Both the position numbers and the translations under genes were made by a program. Shown here piece by piece: positions 43,019-53,105 of a stretch of DNA of 64,000 nt; the stretch's first letter is position 1; every line of letters starts with the position of its first letter. Location of the stretch: the NCBI GenBank assembly GCA_019828545.1, contig JACVRA010000023.1, positions 1 through 64,000 on the forward strand, in the 5' to 3' direction. Source of the stretch: Paracamarosporium sp. OC-R06-R3. Taxonomy: Eukaryota; Ascomycota; Dothideomycetes; Pleosporales; Didymosphaeriaceae. Below the pieces are notes generated by a model. That model searched no databases, had not been told where the DNA came from, and saw only the letters and a program-made list of their open reading frames with translations.

Positions 43019-45105
43019 CTACAGTGCCTGCGAGCCAGCTTCATTACGCGGTGCTCTGCTAGCAGGGCCCTGGAAACCCTGTGCCGTGCTCCGGACATCG
43101 TGCATCTCTAGACCGCCACCTTGCTGCTCCGCTGCCAGAGGCGCTGTCCGCTTACCTCTGCGCGGGCCAAACCTCTGATCACCTTCTTCGTACTTGCGCT
43201 TGAAATGCAGATAAGTCGGCGGCTTTGGCCGCTGCAGCACCGCAATCAAATTCTTGACGATGTTGCCCTGTGTGAAAGGCCGATGTCGGTCTTTCTTGAG
43301 GAATTTGTGCGAGTTCAGATATTCGCGTGTGGTCTCCCCTCTGCCCATTAGGAAGATGTGATAAAGACCCAAGCTCAATGGATACGGAGTGCCGAGGACT
43401 GTGTAGATGCACATGGCAAAGGGAACACGCCATTTGTCAATTGCTGCTCCGAATGACGTGCTGTTCTGTGAGCGCCACTCTAAAATGTGAACCAAGCTTG
43501 CCGCCAGTAGGTAAACTCCCAGGAGTGTTGCTGAAGTGACAAATGTGAAAAAGTAGCGATAGTTTCGTCGGCCGATACAGTTGTTCAGCCAGACGCAGTG
43601 ATGATCTTGCGTTTCCACGCAGTTGTCACAGACCCGGCAGTGATGGGCACGTGGCGGCCTCCAAATGTTGCAGCTCTTGCAGTATTTAGTGGGAACTTCC
43701 ATAGCTGCGTTTGCGCCAGAGGCCGATAAAACCATAGTCCACTCAGTTGTGGGAGGGCCAACGCTAAGCGGGTCTTCATTAGGATTAGGTGGAGGAAAGG
43801 GGTGCAAATTGCGGGGAAGTATCTGCGGCTGTTAGCGATAGATTGCAGAGCATGGGAAGCATCGACTTACCCCAGGGTCCGAAGCCGTGGCATGGATAAA
43901 CGAAGAAATACAAACCAAGAACAAGTAGGCGAAGATGATGGGTATCGAAGGTGAAACGTTAAGCCAGAGCCATGGTGCACTACAGCAATGTCAGTACCGT
44001 TTATCAATTGTAAGGAGGGAGTCACGCACGAAAAGCCAAAAAAGAGAGCTGAAGGGACTACTATCATGAGCCCAGTCGCAATATTCACGGGTCGGTCGCG
44101 AGTGTTCTGTAGACGTCCTCCCCAGCAGAAAGCAGTATTGCCTGAGAAGTATTGATAGTTTTTGCCTAGCTCATGTTTCACTATCTCCTTGGTGGGTTCT
44201 TTCCGCGACATTCTTGGTGAGGATGCGGCTGAAGCGAGCTTCTCGTGGCCGGTCTGCGGGCGCATCTGCGAGGGTCGACCTTCACGGCTAGGAAGTCCGA
44301 AGCTCGCACTGAACGAGCGGGGCGATCTACTTGGAGTTGGTAGCTTGCCGGAATCGGCCTTGAGGGATTTGGAAAGATCGAGATGCTGAGGCTTGGGTCG
44401 ATGAAGAGGGGTGATGCTCTCGCCGCGGCTCCGCACCGTCTCTGCGCCTGTGGGGGTGGTGTTCGCCGTGGTGCGGTCTGGCAAGTCTCGGTCGGTTATG
44501 TCAGTTCCGCGCGAAGGTGGAGGCTGCTGGTCAGGATCATGGTGCAGACCGAGGGGCTGCTGGTTGCGGATTGTTGGGTTAGAGCCGATGCTCTGGCGGT
44601 AGGGGTTTCCTCCACCCTCGCTGGTGCCTTCCGAGTAGAGCGAGCTGTGGCCGAGGAGGGAGGTTGGACGCTGGTTGCGCTGCTGCTGCAGGCGCTGCGA
44701 GCTCATCGGGCGGAAGAAGCCATGCGCAGCGAGCGGGACGTGAGTCCTGCTTGCCGATGTCGTCGGGCGGCTCTGTGTGCCCATGCTTCCGGCCACGCTC
44801 GCCGTGCCTGCGCCGTTCTGTATGCCTCCACCTCGGCGCGACGGAGGTGCCTGGGACCATCTTCGGTTGCCTCCAGATTGCGCCGTCGCAATGGATGAGG
44901 GCCGCGAGGGCGGAAGGCCCGGCTCGCCGGGAGGGCCCGTCATGCCCAACATTCTGCTGCCGGTGGAGTTGCGATTCTGTGCCGTGGGCGAGTGGGCGTC
45001 GGCGTTGGTCTGGTCGTCGTCGGGTTTTGTGGCTTGGTCATCCTGTGTGACCATGGCGGGATTGGAGTATCTGTGGGAGGCGGGTGGCTCCCCACTTGTC
45101 GTCAT
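43019..45105 (-). CDS. erf2: Erf2-type DHHC palmitoyltransferase
   Basis: The catalytic subunit of a protein S-acyltransferase; in yeast Erf2 with Erf4 palmitoylates Ras at the ER. The exons are 45105-44030, 43979-43871 and 43822-43019, joined by 50- and 48-nt introns, giving 662 residues. The N-terminal ~310 residues are a long Ser/Pro/Gln-rich disordered region. Transmembrane segments are near 340-360 and 363-385. The DPG motif ends exon 2 and is followed by ILPRNLHPF at the start of exon 3, a strong Erf2 hallmark. The Cys-rich DHHC domain shows YCKSCNIWRPPRAHHC and VCDNCVETQDHHCVWLNNC, with DHHC at 468-471. Two more membrane segments follow and the tail is polar. The gene symbol is assigned by family, not by orthology testing. 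Confidence 0.93.
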
Positions 45106-45652
45106 GACGGAGGTGAGGCGATGTGAGTCTCAGCAAAGTTCTTGAGCAGCAACGGCATGACAACCGGCGGTTTAAGGGGACATCCCAGCCGTTTCGAAAC
45201 TTTGAGACGTTGACTCAGGCGGGAGTGAAGCGTGCGAAAAGCAAGCACCTGCAGAAGCGAACGGCAAAGGGCAAGGTTGGGACAAAGGAGCGCGCGAAGG
45301 AGAGACACGGCAGGCGTGTGCAGGAAAAAGAGGGCGATCGCGGTGAAGCGGCCGGCGATGCAGCGCGTGCTCGTAACGCGGTCGCTGGGCTATATGAGCA
45401 TGTCTAAAAGGGGTGCGCGACTCGCGACAGTTGATGCGCATGGTTCCTGGATGCAGGTCGGCGAGGTTGCGCTAGCCGCGGCGGGCCTAGCGCGCCTGCC
45501 TTTTTGCTGCGAGGCAGCTGCGAGTGCCTGATTACATACGCCGTCTTGGCCCACAGCTCCATCGAACCACTGCAAGCTTCCTCCGCAACGTCACACACCA
45601 CCACCCACCACACCTCTCCACTCCACCACCCGCACCCCCAATTGCGCCCGCC

Positions 45653-46382
45653 ATGTCGAGCATCATCGGCCGCTCCGCCTTCCGCGCCGCCCCGCGCCTC
45701 CGCCCGACCCAGGTCCCCCGCCGATGGAACACCAGCACTGCCGGCGCCGAGGAGAGGCAGGCCGGCAAGGAGGCCCTCAAGACCGGAGCCAAGCGCGACC
45801 CTGAGCTCTACGTACGTCAAACCCCCCGGGGCATGCTTTCTTCGACGCGAGGCGCCGGTTGGGCGTCTCAATGGGCGGGCCAGGGTCCATGGAGAGAGGC
45901 TTCACGGTCACTCCACGCAACCTGACGCACAGACGGCATCGGCACCCAACAGAGCTCTGGCTAACGTGCAACCGCAGGTCCTCCTCGCCATCATGAGTGG
46001 TATCTTCGGCGTTGCTGGATGGCACTTCTGTAAGAGCTCCCGGGCCTTCATATACCTCGGCGGTGCACCTTGATATCGGACATCGCTCACCTTTGCAGCC
46101 CGATCACCCACCAGCGCCTCTTCCGAGCGGGCCGTCGCCCAGGCACCCAACAGCAAGCCGTGGGAGGAGGGCGGCGGTGAGGGCAAGTACCAGTACCACC
46201 CTGGCGGCGACACCAGCGCCCCCAAGAAAGATGCTCCTTCGGCATTGAACGTGGTCATCATTCCCAATGTGACCCTTCCCAAGGTAACTAAAAACCTGCC
46301 TTTTCTTCTCATACCGCAGCCTAGCTGATTGCCCCAGGAACTCCACGACACCTACAACAAGTGGGGCAAGGACGGCTACTAG
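45653..46382 (+). CDS. Small mitochondrial-type single-pass membrane protein
   Basis: Four exons in 730 bp (45653-45811, 45978-46029, 46099-46283, 46338-46382) joined in consistent phase give 146 residues. The N-terminus has the Arg/Ala/Ser-rich, acid-free composition of a mitochondrial presequence (IIGRSAFRAAPRLRPTQVPR). One membrane helix follows (LLAIMSGIFGVAGWHF, about residues 55-70). The remainder is polar and ends YNKWGKDGY. It resembles a conserved fungal accessory protein of the inner membrane, possibly of a respiratory complex, but I cannot name it. The C-rich leader before the ATG and the dense short introns fit a well-expressed housekeeping gene. The start lies ~550 bp from the divergent palmitoyltransferase gene. 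Confidence 0.8.
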
Positions 46383-46735
46383 ACGGCCTGCACTCAATGT
46401 CCGTTTCCTTGAGTCATTAGACAATGCACACCCGACGTCTCACCATTTCCTTGCTGCGATGGCTTCGCAACCTGTAGATAAGCTCGACAAGGCTGTACTG
46501 AGTAGAAGAATTGAGTTTTTGCATGATATTTCATTCGTGGTATTCTTACTAACAAGCAAGCGATACGATCCTGAAATCGTTCCATCGCCATGAATCTGCA
46601 TTACACCAGTATCTGTAGCCAATGCTCTCGACAGTCCTCGGCTACACCAACATCGATGCTAATAAGAAGGGTATATGCTAAACGCCGCCAATGCAAAGAC
46701 AAAAGAAAGAAAGAAGGCCAGTCCTCAATGATCTC

Positions 46736-47479
46736 CTACAACCATGCCACCATCGCTCCCACTGCCACAACGAGACTCACACTACCGCCGTATCTCTGCG
46801 CCCCACCGGTGAACAGCGGCTCGTCGGGCCCAGTCGAACTTGCCGGCGGCGCAGGCGGCACATTACCACTAGGCTCTGGTTGCGGCTCAGGCTCCGGTGT
46901 AGGCGAAGGGGTGTCGCCGCCGTAGACTACTTCACTCGTGGGTTGCACTTCTGACGACGTCTCCGGCCCAAGGTCGAAAGTCGAAGTCGTAGGCGGAGAG
47001 GTGACTAGCGAAGGTGGATAGTACGTCGCGTTCGTGTTGGTCCCGTTCCAACCGCCGTTCGCGTATCCTGTTCCGCTTGGAAGATAGCCGGTGCCGGTGC
47101 CTGGCCATGGAACCGTCACGGTTCTTGTTGTCGTGCAGTTTCGCGATTTTGAAGGTGTTGTCACTGGGGTCGAAGGGTAGATGGTTGATGTTATCGTTAC
47201 ATTGTGGCAGGTGTGCGATGTTGAAGGTATTGAGTATGGAATAGTGACCGTCTTGGTGCTCTTTGTGCAAGTGCCGGATGAGGAGGGGGCGGAGGAAAAT
47301 GGCGCGGTTGGATAGAGCGGTGATGGTGTTGATATCGTAGGCAGTGTCGTTGCTGGTTCGGTCTGGTATCCGTATGTGTCCTCCAGTTTTGAAACAGTGA
47401 GGTCCTCGTATGTCGCCGTAGCGCTTCTTGCTGAGAGCAAAAGAAGGCTTAATGAGAAGATGGCAGTCCGCGACGCCAT
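46736..47479 (-). CDS. GPI-anchored-type cell-surface protein, Ser/Thr/Pro-rich
   Basis: A 247-residue single-exon protein with an N-terminal signal peptide (TAIFSLSLLLLSARSATA) and a C-terminal hydrophobic end (SVSLVVAVGAMVAWL) preceded by small residues, the pattern of a GPI attachment signal. The middle is Ser/Thr/Pro/Tyr-rich with several N-x-T sites (for example NVTITST, NCTTTR, NGTNTNAT). Two Cys-containing blocks with a shared TVT(I/V)P motif occur at about 70-85 and 110-125. An acidic Pro/Glu repeat (TPEPEPQPEP) precedes the anchor. It is likely a glycosylated wall or membrane protein. The gene is convergent with the mitochondrial-type gene. Confidence 0.8.
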   Translation of the reverse strand: MASRTAIFSLSLLLLSARSATATYEDLTVSKLEDTYGYQTEPATTLPTISTPSPLYPTAPFSSAPSSSGTCTKSTKTVTIPYSIPSTSHTCHNVTITSTIYPSTPVTTPSKSRNCTTTRTVTVPWPGTGTGYLPSGTGYANGGWNGTNTNATYYPPSLVTSPPTTSTFDLGPETSSEVQPTSEVVYGGDTPSPTPEPEPQPEPSGNVPPAPPASSTGPDEPLFTGGAQRYGGSVSLVVAVGAMVAWL

Positions 47480-49348
47480 GTTGTGTGAGTGTATAAGTGT
47501 ACTTGTCTGTCTTTCTGTCTGTCTTTCACCAACACCCAAGGGTTTTGAATAGTCGCAACGATGTCGAAGGAAACGAAACAAAACGAAAACGACAGACAAT
47601 CCGCAATCAAATGCTTACTAGACACCTGCACCTCTGGGGCGACAAACCCTCTTAACGCATGCTCCTACGACCCTCCGCCACTCCTCCGATGCGAAACACG
47701 GACTCACCCGCCACCGTGCAGGTTGTCGCGAAGTCTCCGTAGTGCATCGCCCGCCTGCACAGCGCCACAGGCACAGTCCGAAAATAATACGCCGTGCTGT
47801 TGTGCCATGCCCGAGAATTACTGGATCGGGGTAGCGTCGTGCTTATTTTGGGATGGTGGGGGGGCGTATGATTGGTGCGAGGTGGGCGCGGGGGCTGAGC
47901 TGAGCTTGAGCCTCACTCACGAAAGCGCTTGGGTAGCGTACCAGTTTGCAGTGGGTAAGAGGTGCGTGGGTGGATGACGTGCATGTTTTGTTTCTGTATG
48001 CATTATTGCTTCCTTGCCTGTAATGGAAAACGTGCATAAGCTTCTACGCTACATGAATGAGACGTCTAGCCTCGATTGATTCTGACATACACACGCATTA
48101 TCCAGCACTCACGACGAGAGATAGACTTCACCTACAGACATCAATGAGTGAATGGAAATCCCACAGTGCATAGGTCTAAGCTTCGCCATGCTTGCTCCTC
48201 CCGAAAAGCATAAGCTTTTTCTCCACCGTCCAAGACGTCCGCGAAACAAGGCGAAAGTCCGTTGGCTCGCGCTCTGCCTAACCTCCCCGAGCAGTGCCGA
48301 AAGTTCACACGTGCGTAGCTCGGTACATGGCCGTCTAGTCAAGCCGACCACCGTCTTGCTTCACGCCTTACGGACTTTTCCCTTGGTTGAAGCCTTCCGA
48401 TGACATACCTCTCCACGGATCGACGGCTCCCCTACGGACCTTCGGATGCCCTGTAAACGATTACATGCTCATTAATTGATCGACGCCCCGATGCCTTCTC
48501 TGGATTCTCATCTGCCATGCTTCCACCCACTCACAGCTCCGCGGACCCCTCCTAACCCCCATTCACTCCGCCCTTCAGACCCGTTACTTCAAGCTTTCCT
48601 CCGACTTACTCTGCATCCGTCAGCGACCCTAACTTCGTAACTCACAGGCCTCTGCAAGACTTTCGCTTACTCTCACTCTGCGATCCGTTTGGACTCTGCC
48701 CGTGCTGCTGCGTCTTGTCCGAAGCAACAGGGCGTTGTTTCTCGGAGGTGGATGCGAGATGCGCGTTTGTAGCTGTGGAATTCGCGCCTTGGTCCTGTGA
48801 TGTCCGCTGTTGTGCGGGTGGATGGAATGACCGGAGCGTGTAGTAGAGGGATTCGAGGCCGCGGTTTAGGTCTTGAGTGTAGTGGGGTTGGACCATTGTG
48901 TGGATGTGTGTTCAGTGGATGGTGCAGCTATGGTTTGTGAAGCGAGTAGCAACTAGGAAGTAGGGAAGAGGAGTGAAGCGGAGGAATTTATGAGGCATGT
49001 GGAAGGAACAATAGTAAGGGGGGACAAAGAAGCCAGGTAGGTGTGGAGTAAGAAGAGACACGATGCATGGAGACGAGAACAAAGACATCACTCTATCTCA
49101 ATGGGGAGTCTCGATGTTAGCAGGGGGGTTGTGAAGTGGGAGGTTGGCGAGAGGTATCGCATAGAAAGCGCAGCACTTTTGAATTACCTAGATGCAATGG
49201 TATAATAACATACAGCTCGTAAAATCATTCTAGGTCCAAAAGAAACCAGGTCCGCAGCAACACCACAGGTGCTCACGTTCGTATCTCCGACCGCACCCCA
49301 GGTCAAAACCATGCGTCCTTGCTTCTCAGCGACAAGATCGTCCTGGAA
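47480..49348. other. Intergenic, one possible small gene
   Basis: Nothing well supported apart from a possible 84-codon frame at 48642-48896 (entered separately). A TCTG-type simple repeat occurs near 47505-47525, in the leader of the surface-protein gene. Confidence 0.45.
48642..48896 (-). CDS. Possible small protein, low complexity
   Basis: An 84-codon frame from a true ATG at 48896. It starts MVQPHYTQDLNRGLESLYY and then becomes Gln/Ser/Asn-rich with a basic end (SESKRKSCRGL). No signal peptide, domain or intron is visible. The first 25 residues look like an amphipathic helix; the rest is disordered. It may be a real small gene or chance. Confidence 0.3.
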   Translation of the reverse strand: MVQPHYTQDLNRGLESLYYTLRSFHPPAQQRTSQDQGANSTATNAHLASTSEKQRPVASDKTQQHGQSPNGSQSESKRKSCRGL

Positions 49349-50282
49349 TCACTCCTTTGATCCGCTTTCCCGTGCCCAAGCCTCTCTCTCGGTCGCAACA
49401 TAAGCGAAATGGTCCCTGAATGCCTGTTGCATGGAGGCGTCGCTCATCTGGCCCAAGAGCTGCTGAGTCCTAGCCGCGGCGTTAACTTTACGGGCTACGA
49501 CGAGGTCCCCGACCGTTGACAAGATGGTCTGGTGTGCATCTTCACCAGCAGAGATGTCTTCGAACTGGTTTGTCCTCGCACCGTGAACATTCCTCATGGC
49601 ATGCGTGCAAACCGCCAGGCATTGCTTGGCACTCTCGGCTTCTCCTAGTATCTGCACGCTTTCCGTGATGACTTCGAACGACGTGCTGTTATCTGATCGC
49701 TTCAGCGTGTCCAGTCTGGCTCCGAGGGCCTGTAGATGGTTGCGGAGGTCAGTAGTCGTGTCGATCAGCTGCGGCTTCAAGTCAGGGTCGACATCGTTGT
49801 TGAGTGCATGCGGGTCGCTGTATTATACATGTCAGCTAGAAAAGTCGGCAGCGATAGGGTGAGATGACATACAATTTGTCCGCCGCAAGAGCGATGTTGA
49901 TGGTGGACTTGTACCCACCAAGCATTTGGCCAAATCCATTGAGGTCAATCCCCATGTACCGCAGCTTCAACCAGTCTTCGGCATCTGCCACGGATGCACT
50001 GGGATGCGTGCAATCCGTAATCAGCTGCGCGTAATCCTTGCAAGCACGGCCACATTGGAGCAAAGGAAAGCAGAGGCCGTCAAACTTGACCGGGTTCTCA
50101 CAAGATGCCTCCTTGAGGAGCTGGGTCGCGTTCTTCAAAGACCCGATCTCATCTTGCAGACGGCGTACAGTGAGCCTGGTGCTCCTGAGGCCTCGGATGG
50201 TTTCGGAGAGCAACACGGTGGAATCGAGAGCGAACGTGGCGAGCTTCAAAAGACCAGACGACATGTCAACCTCGGAATCCAT
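49349..50282 (-). CDS. Stand-alone fungal STAND N-terminal domain protein (PigL_N-like)
   Basis: Two exons (50282-49873 and 49817-49349, 55-nt intron) give 292 residues. The opening ~135 residues (SSGLLKLATFALDSTVLL, then RLTVRRLQDEIGSLKNAT, a central LLQCGRACKDYAQLI and LNGFGQMLGGYKSTINIAL) follow the helical pattern of the N-terminal domain of fungal STAND/NLR-like receptors, as in the azaphilone cluster PigL_N family. In receptors this domain is followed by NACHT or NB-ARC and repeats. Here only a second helical region follows (LRNHLQALGARLDTLKR) and the protein stops. It could be a stand-alone effector or adaptor domain, or a degraded receptor. No receptor gene is adjacent. Confidence 0.7.
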
Positions 50283-53105
50283 TTTCGGGAGCCTGAAAAG
50301 AGTCGACAGTTGGAATTGCGTAGCGGAAGAAGTGCAGAGAATTGTCGCTTCACTGCGAGCGAAGGCGTAGGTAAGTAGTCACAAGTACAAGGCGGGGTAG
50401 CAGAGTTCCAGCCTCGTAGCTGTGTTACTTCAACCCAAAAGATTAGAGCAGGCTCTTTCCCCCCTCTTCTCGTCCGAAAACAGAGTTCGAAATATTGCAT
50501 ATTGCATATTGCATCGGATGGAACGCGGATCATGCAAGGCAAGACTTTCACGTCTGAATAAGAATCGTTGCACTGCACCCCAGGCAGCAACTGACTCAAT
50601 AACATAGACGTGAATCTGAGTGATTTGGAACTTCGAACTGCGAATCATTTTAGGAACATCAATCCAAAGCGTGTGTCGAACATTTATCTCTGGTTCTAGG
50701 AGTATACGACCTTCGAAAAGCGGAGGGTTGACAATGGCGACGACCCCTCTGGCTTTCGGTTGACCCGCGCTATGGAAAGTTGGTGTTATCGCGGGGGTGT
50801 AACGAGGAACTGGTTAGTGCAGAGCCTTTTCACACTGTCTGTTCCACTACTTCGTAAATGGTGACGAGGAGCACAACATTACTGCAACCACGCCATGTGC
50901 ACTACTGCATCAGATTCTATGCACATACGATAGTCTCCTCGGAATGTGCGCTGCTCTGGCCAAGGACGCGTCTGGAGAAGGAAGAGGGATAAGCGTGGTG
51001 GTATGTGCTACAGCAGGCCCAACTGTTTGGGCTGTTATCTACATCCTTCATGCTCTCGATGAAACCCAAGAATCCCACCGAAGCGAGCTCCCCGGGTACA
51101 CTGAGGGCTTTGATAGACGCCCCGAGAGTAGGCCCAAGTGGAGATTCGTGCGGAAGTTTCTCGTGACCAGTCGGCGTGTTACAGCAGCGGTAGACAGCCA
51201 GAGCTTCTCCTCGAGCAGAGCGGAGATGACCTCCCCATCATAGGTGCAGATACCTAGATAGCAAAGCTTAGAGATATCGGCTACACAAACGGCGAGATTG
51301 CGGAGCTTCTATACGAGAAAGAGCAGGACTCGCCCTGTGCTTTTTCCGAGCCTACCGATGCTCCACTTGCCTAACCCCATGGAAACCGCTACGTACACGG
51401 TCGAGCCAATCATCCTTTCTTCCAATAGAGGGGAAACAGCAGGAAGGGGGTGCGGGTCAAGATCAGCAATCTCGCGTTGACGCAATACAGGATTCCGGGG
51501 CTGTAAAGTAGACTTTAAAATACGATGGTGATGGTACACAACACACAGATAGCACAGCATGCATGGCATGCATGGCACTTGATGGAGATCTCCGGGTGGA
51601 GTATCATGCATCACGCATCACCAGCAAAAATTCATTCATCGGCACGATATCCGCACAACCAATAGATTCACCTAAAGGCCCCAAGAAGCCCTTATCCCCT
51701 ACAGAAGTAAGTTTCTAAAGTCTTCCCCAGGACCACGGACAGGCCCGAAAACCCGTGCAGGACGCCTTGAAGCACCGCATATACAAAAGCAATCGATACT
51801 CTCTGAGCTAGCACTGTCCACCCCATCCCTGTCAGTCCCATCGAAGATGGCGTGCATGTGTCGTCAAAGGATCGTCGCGCGAGTGATGTGTAAAAACCGG
51901 TGGACAAGAAAACCCACATTTGAGTGGGGCCACATGTACCGGAGTGTCCCATGTACGTGAACATGGATGTCGAAGCGAATGTTTTCGAATGGTAAGGCCG
52001 TGTCATTGGGCGTGGAGCGTCACCGGGCCGAGCGGTGCGCCCCCTGCCTTCACTCAGGCGAGTGAAGACATTTACTGGATGGTGCAGTTTGCGCCGGGAG
52101 TGGAGTGGCGCATAACGGTGCAGTTGGCTCCTGGAGTTCCGCCGGGCATTTTGATTGTTTGAAGGGGTTGTTTGAGAATGGTAAGCTTGGTTGTAATGAT
52201 TTGGAAGTTCTGGTGGATCGACATTGCGTGACCGATGAGCGTTATTTATGCATTTTCAGACGTGTGACAACTTCGAGGAGAGGCGGCGAGCTTTCTTCTC
52301 TTTGACTCAATCTGGGCTGTGCATCAAAGAAGTTTGATTGAAGGAGAGTTTATTGGATGAGTATGTTTGATGGGCTTGGTGGTCGTGGCGGGATGGAAGA
52401 CGTCCTTACTATTGTTCTCCTTACTATTGTTCGCCTTACTGTTGTTCTCCTTAATATTGTTGTCGGTCGGCAGCAAGCACTAGTCACGCCGACCTAACAG
52501 CCTCGCCCAAGTAGCGAGAATCGTGAAAAGGATATTGGCCAGCAACTGATATGCATTATTGGACGTATGCGTGCTTGTTCTGGAGACGTGGCGCTTGCAA
52601 GTCCTTCGAGGCCCATCTTAAGAAGCCTCTTCCGAGTTTTGCGTGCTGATCATACCGCCTGACATGCGGACTTATCCAAATGCGCACATGCTGTTCTAGC
52701 CATCTTCCTAAAGCATCGTCATAACGATTTGTTTGGCGTTAATCGTCAGGTACGGACCGAATGGGTGGGTCGAGCCTCGGGGGTGGCTTGCTTCTGGAAC
52801 TTGCTTCATTTCGGCTCGATGGTCTCTTGCAAGTACAAGTCTTTCTTCAACGGAAAACACTAGAATGTCTCTCTGAGTGTAACCAGAAATGGATGGAGAT
52901 AGAGCATGTGGGTTGGGTAAAGCTCGCCTCAAGGGAGCTGCGGGTAATGACAGATAACATGATCTCGTTCCGACATCTTGGATACCATCAACAACCAGGA
53001 TCCCGGCAATCGTCCAGCATAGAGTAGATGGTCAAGTGGCTACTCGAACAATCAACTGTAGAACACATCCAATACTTCTTCCCTCACGAGGCTCCCTTGT
53101 GCTTA
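50283..53105. other. Intergenic, no gene supported
   Basis: About 2.8 kb of short unrelated frames. It contains a GCATGCATG-type palindromic run near 51558-51577 and a 15-bp minisatellite (entered separately). No domain, splice structure or RNA gene can be supported. Confidence 0.45.
52404..52463. repeat. Minisatellite, four 15-bp units
   Basis: Four head-to-tail copies of CCTTACTATTGTTCT with one to three substitutions per copy (52404, 52419, 52434, 52449). Five is not a divisor problem here because it is non-coding. Confidence 0.9.
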
